This document shows positions 6,800 through 8,159 of a stretch of 8,159 bases of DNA, in pieces. Each line of letters starts with the position of its first letter. Position 1 is the first letter of the stretch. The notes below the pieces were generated by a model. That model ran no database searches, was not told the DNA's origin, and saw only the letters and a program-made list of their open reading frames with translations. The stretch spans positions 1 through 8,159 of the forward strand of contig CAJXOV010000083.1 of the NCBI GenBank assembly GCA_913057815.1, read 5' to 3'. Made by a program: the position numbers and the translations under genes. This stretch comes from an uncultured Flavobacteriales bacterium. Its GTDB lineage: Bacteria; Bacteroidota; Bacteroidia; Flavobacteriales_D; Sanyastnellaceae.

Positions 6800-8159
6800 T
6801 TACCTGACCGGTAAATGGAGCTTGAATGTAGATCCCTTTCCTAATTCACTTTCAACAGTTATTTTTCCATGAAGTGCATTTGCTAGTCTACAACAAATAG
6901 CTAAGCCTAGGCCTGTGCCTTCATAATCACTTTTAGAATGCAGCCTTTCAAACATGAGGAAAATTTTCTCATGATATTCAGGTTTAATTCCTATTCCATT
7001 ATCGGATATGGCAATAATGTGTTCAGTTTTTGACGAACTAAATCCAATTTCGATTAAACCGCTCTGCCGGTCATTATATTTCAATCCGTTTTCAATAAGA
7101 TTCTTAATAATTATAGCTACAAAACTTGAAGCTGTAATTATTTTCACAGTGCCAATACTGGGCAATATTTTTATTTCGTCTTCTGGAGAAATTGTGACTA
7201 AATCTACAGATTGGTCAATGATTTCGACAAGCGATGTTTTGCTGAATTTAACTTCTTTATTAAGCTCGGATTCTATAGAGTTATAATACTCTAAACTATT
7301 TAGTAAATCATTTAATTGAAAACAAGCACGGTCAATGAAGCCGAGGTATCTTTCACATTCTGCATCTACGTTTTCATGCTTTTTGGTTAAGAGCAAACTA
7401 GTGAAAGAACTAATATTTCTAATCGGTTGTTTTAAATCATGAGAGGTAATATGATTAAAAGCTGTCAGCACATCTACTTTCTGCTTAAGGGAGGAATTAG
7501 CTAATTTGATTTCTTGAGTACTTTGTTCAACTATACGCTTTAGATTTTTTGTCTGATTCTTTTTTACAGAAAATCTGTAATAGGCTATGCCTAAAAGTAT
7601 TAGCAAAACAATAACACCTAGGAATGCTGTTAAAAATTGAAGGTTCTTTTTTTCTACTTCTAAATTTGTTCTGGTATTACTTTCCCTTAGTTCAATCAAT
7701 TCTCTATCAATTCCATGCTCCATTTTTAAAGCAAGCATTCTAGCTTCATTTAGAGGTTCATTAATAGAGTCAGTTTGGTGTTTCAGATCTAAGGAGGTTT
7801 TGAATGCTTCTTCAAAATTTCCTAAGCCAGAAAAACATTTGGCCTTTATTTCGGTTATTTCAATCAATTTTACCGTATCATAAAAGTGCTCTGTTTCTTT
7901 TTCGTTTCTGTTAATGCGTTGCAACGCCTCATTGAATAGTCCCTTTTCAACCTCGATTTTAATTTTACAAAGTTCTAATTGAGAGTATTCAAAAAATTGA
8001 CTAGACGAGATATTCAGCTCGTTCATTTTTTCAAGTAGTTCTTCGCATTTTTCTGTTTTCCCGTCTAAAAATTCACCTCTAAATAAAATTAATAAGTATT
8101 TAAAATGGATGCTGGGTAGGTCATAAATTTCTTTGGCCTTTTCTATTTCTTTTAAAAAG
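6800..8159 (-). CDS. TPR-containing membrane sensor histidine kinase, C-terminal part (5' end outside window)
   Basis: The frame is open from the right edge (first full codons read FLKEIEKAKEIYDL) to the TAA at 6802-6800, giving 452 visible residues. The ATG at 8026 is internal, because coherent TPR-like helical sequence continues upstream of it; the true start lies beyond the window. The order is TPR-like helices (visible residues 1-150), a coiled-coil linker, one membrane helix at about 173-194, a HisKA domain with the H-box SHDLKQP (phosphorylated His240, codon 7441-7439), then HATPase_c with N-box KNLIENGLKYND, G1 SDNGIGI, F-box FLMFERLH and G2 GTGLGLAI. All ATP-binding motifs are intact and there is no receiver domain. 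Bacteroidota kinases of this layout usually have periplasmic TPRs after a signal peptide. No response regulator is adjacent in the window, so its partner and stimulus are unknown. Confidence 0.92.
   Translation of the reverse strand, partial: FLKEIEKAKEIYDLPSIHFKYLLILFRGEFLDGKTEKCEELLEKMNELNISSSQFFEYSQLELCKIKIEVEKGLFNEALQRINRNEKETEHFYDTVKLIEITEIKAKCFSGLGNFEEAFKTSLDLKHQTDSINEPLNEARMLALKMEHGIDRELIELRESNTRTNLEVEKKNLQFLTAFLGVIVLLILLGIAYYRFSVKKNQTKNLKRIVEQSTQEIKLANSSLKQKVDVLTAFNHITSHDLKQPIRNISSFTSLLLTKKHENVDAECERYLGFIDRACFQLNDLLNSLEYYNSIESELNKEVKFSKTSLVEIIDQSVDLVTISPEDEIKILPSIGTVKIITASSFVAIIIKNLIENGLKYNDRQSGLIEIGFSSSKTEHIIAISDNGIGIKPEYHEKIFLMFERLHSKSDYEGTGLGLAICCRLANALHGKITVESELGKGSTFKLHLPVR

Noticed and set aside
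6800..6814. TTACC-TGACC-GGTAA inverted repeat at the end of the kinase gene as a terminator or operator
   Set aside because: The stem is only 5 bp, there is no T tract, and it overlaps the kinase stop codon and coding sequence.

Overview
The window looks like a chromosomal contig end from a Bacteroidota bacterium, probably flavobacteria-like. The evidence is AT-rich DNA, genes without Shine-Dalgarno sites, a TAnnTTTG-type promoter element, a Bacteroidota-style TolC N-terminus, and a TPR/transmembrane/histidine kinase of the SHDLKQP type. This is inference from sequence style; no marker gene is present. All genes recognised are on the minus strand, so transcription runs from high to low coordinates.

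Bases 1-33 are not genomic. They match the Illumina Nextera read-1 transposase adapter, including the 19-bp Tn5 mosaic end at 15-33, so real sequence starts at base 34. The adapter abuts an efflux outer-membrane gene and truncates it artificially.

Left block (34-4426): a tripartite RND efflux operon in the order permease (1298-4426), lipoprotein periplasmic adaptor (211-1290), TolC-family outer membrane factor (34-209, first 58 residues only). Gaps are 7 bp and 1 bp. Together they would form an inner-membrane-to-outside, proton-driven export machine of the AcrAB-TolC type. The substrate cannot be read from the sequence.

The 228-bp gap at 4427-4654 holds a rho-independent terminator for the block to its right and a 20-codon signal-peptide-like reading frame ahead of the permease. 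I see no convincing promoter in it.

Middle block (4655-6744): a TetR/AcrR-type repressor (6113-6709), an alpha/beta hydrolase (5182-6066) and an AHSA1/SRPBCC protein (4655-5185, overlapping the hydrolase by 4 bp). A strong TATACCG-TT-CGGTATA palindrome fills the gap before the hydrolase, and a degenerate copy (13 of 16 bases identical) sits just upstream of the repressor. This suggests the repressor controls both itself and the hydrolase/SRPBCC pair.

Right block (6800-8159): the C-terminal 452 residues of a TPR-containing membrane histidine kinase that runs off the window edge.

I see no mobile element, CRISPR array, tRNA or rRNA. The gene content is mostly ordinary. The points worth a second look are the adapter artefact, the paired operators, and the small self-regulated hydrolase/SRPBCC module next to the pump.
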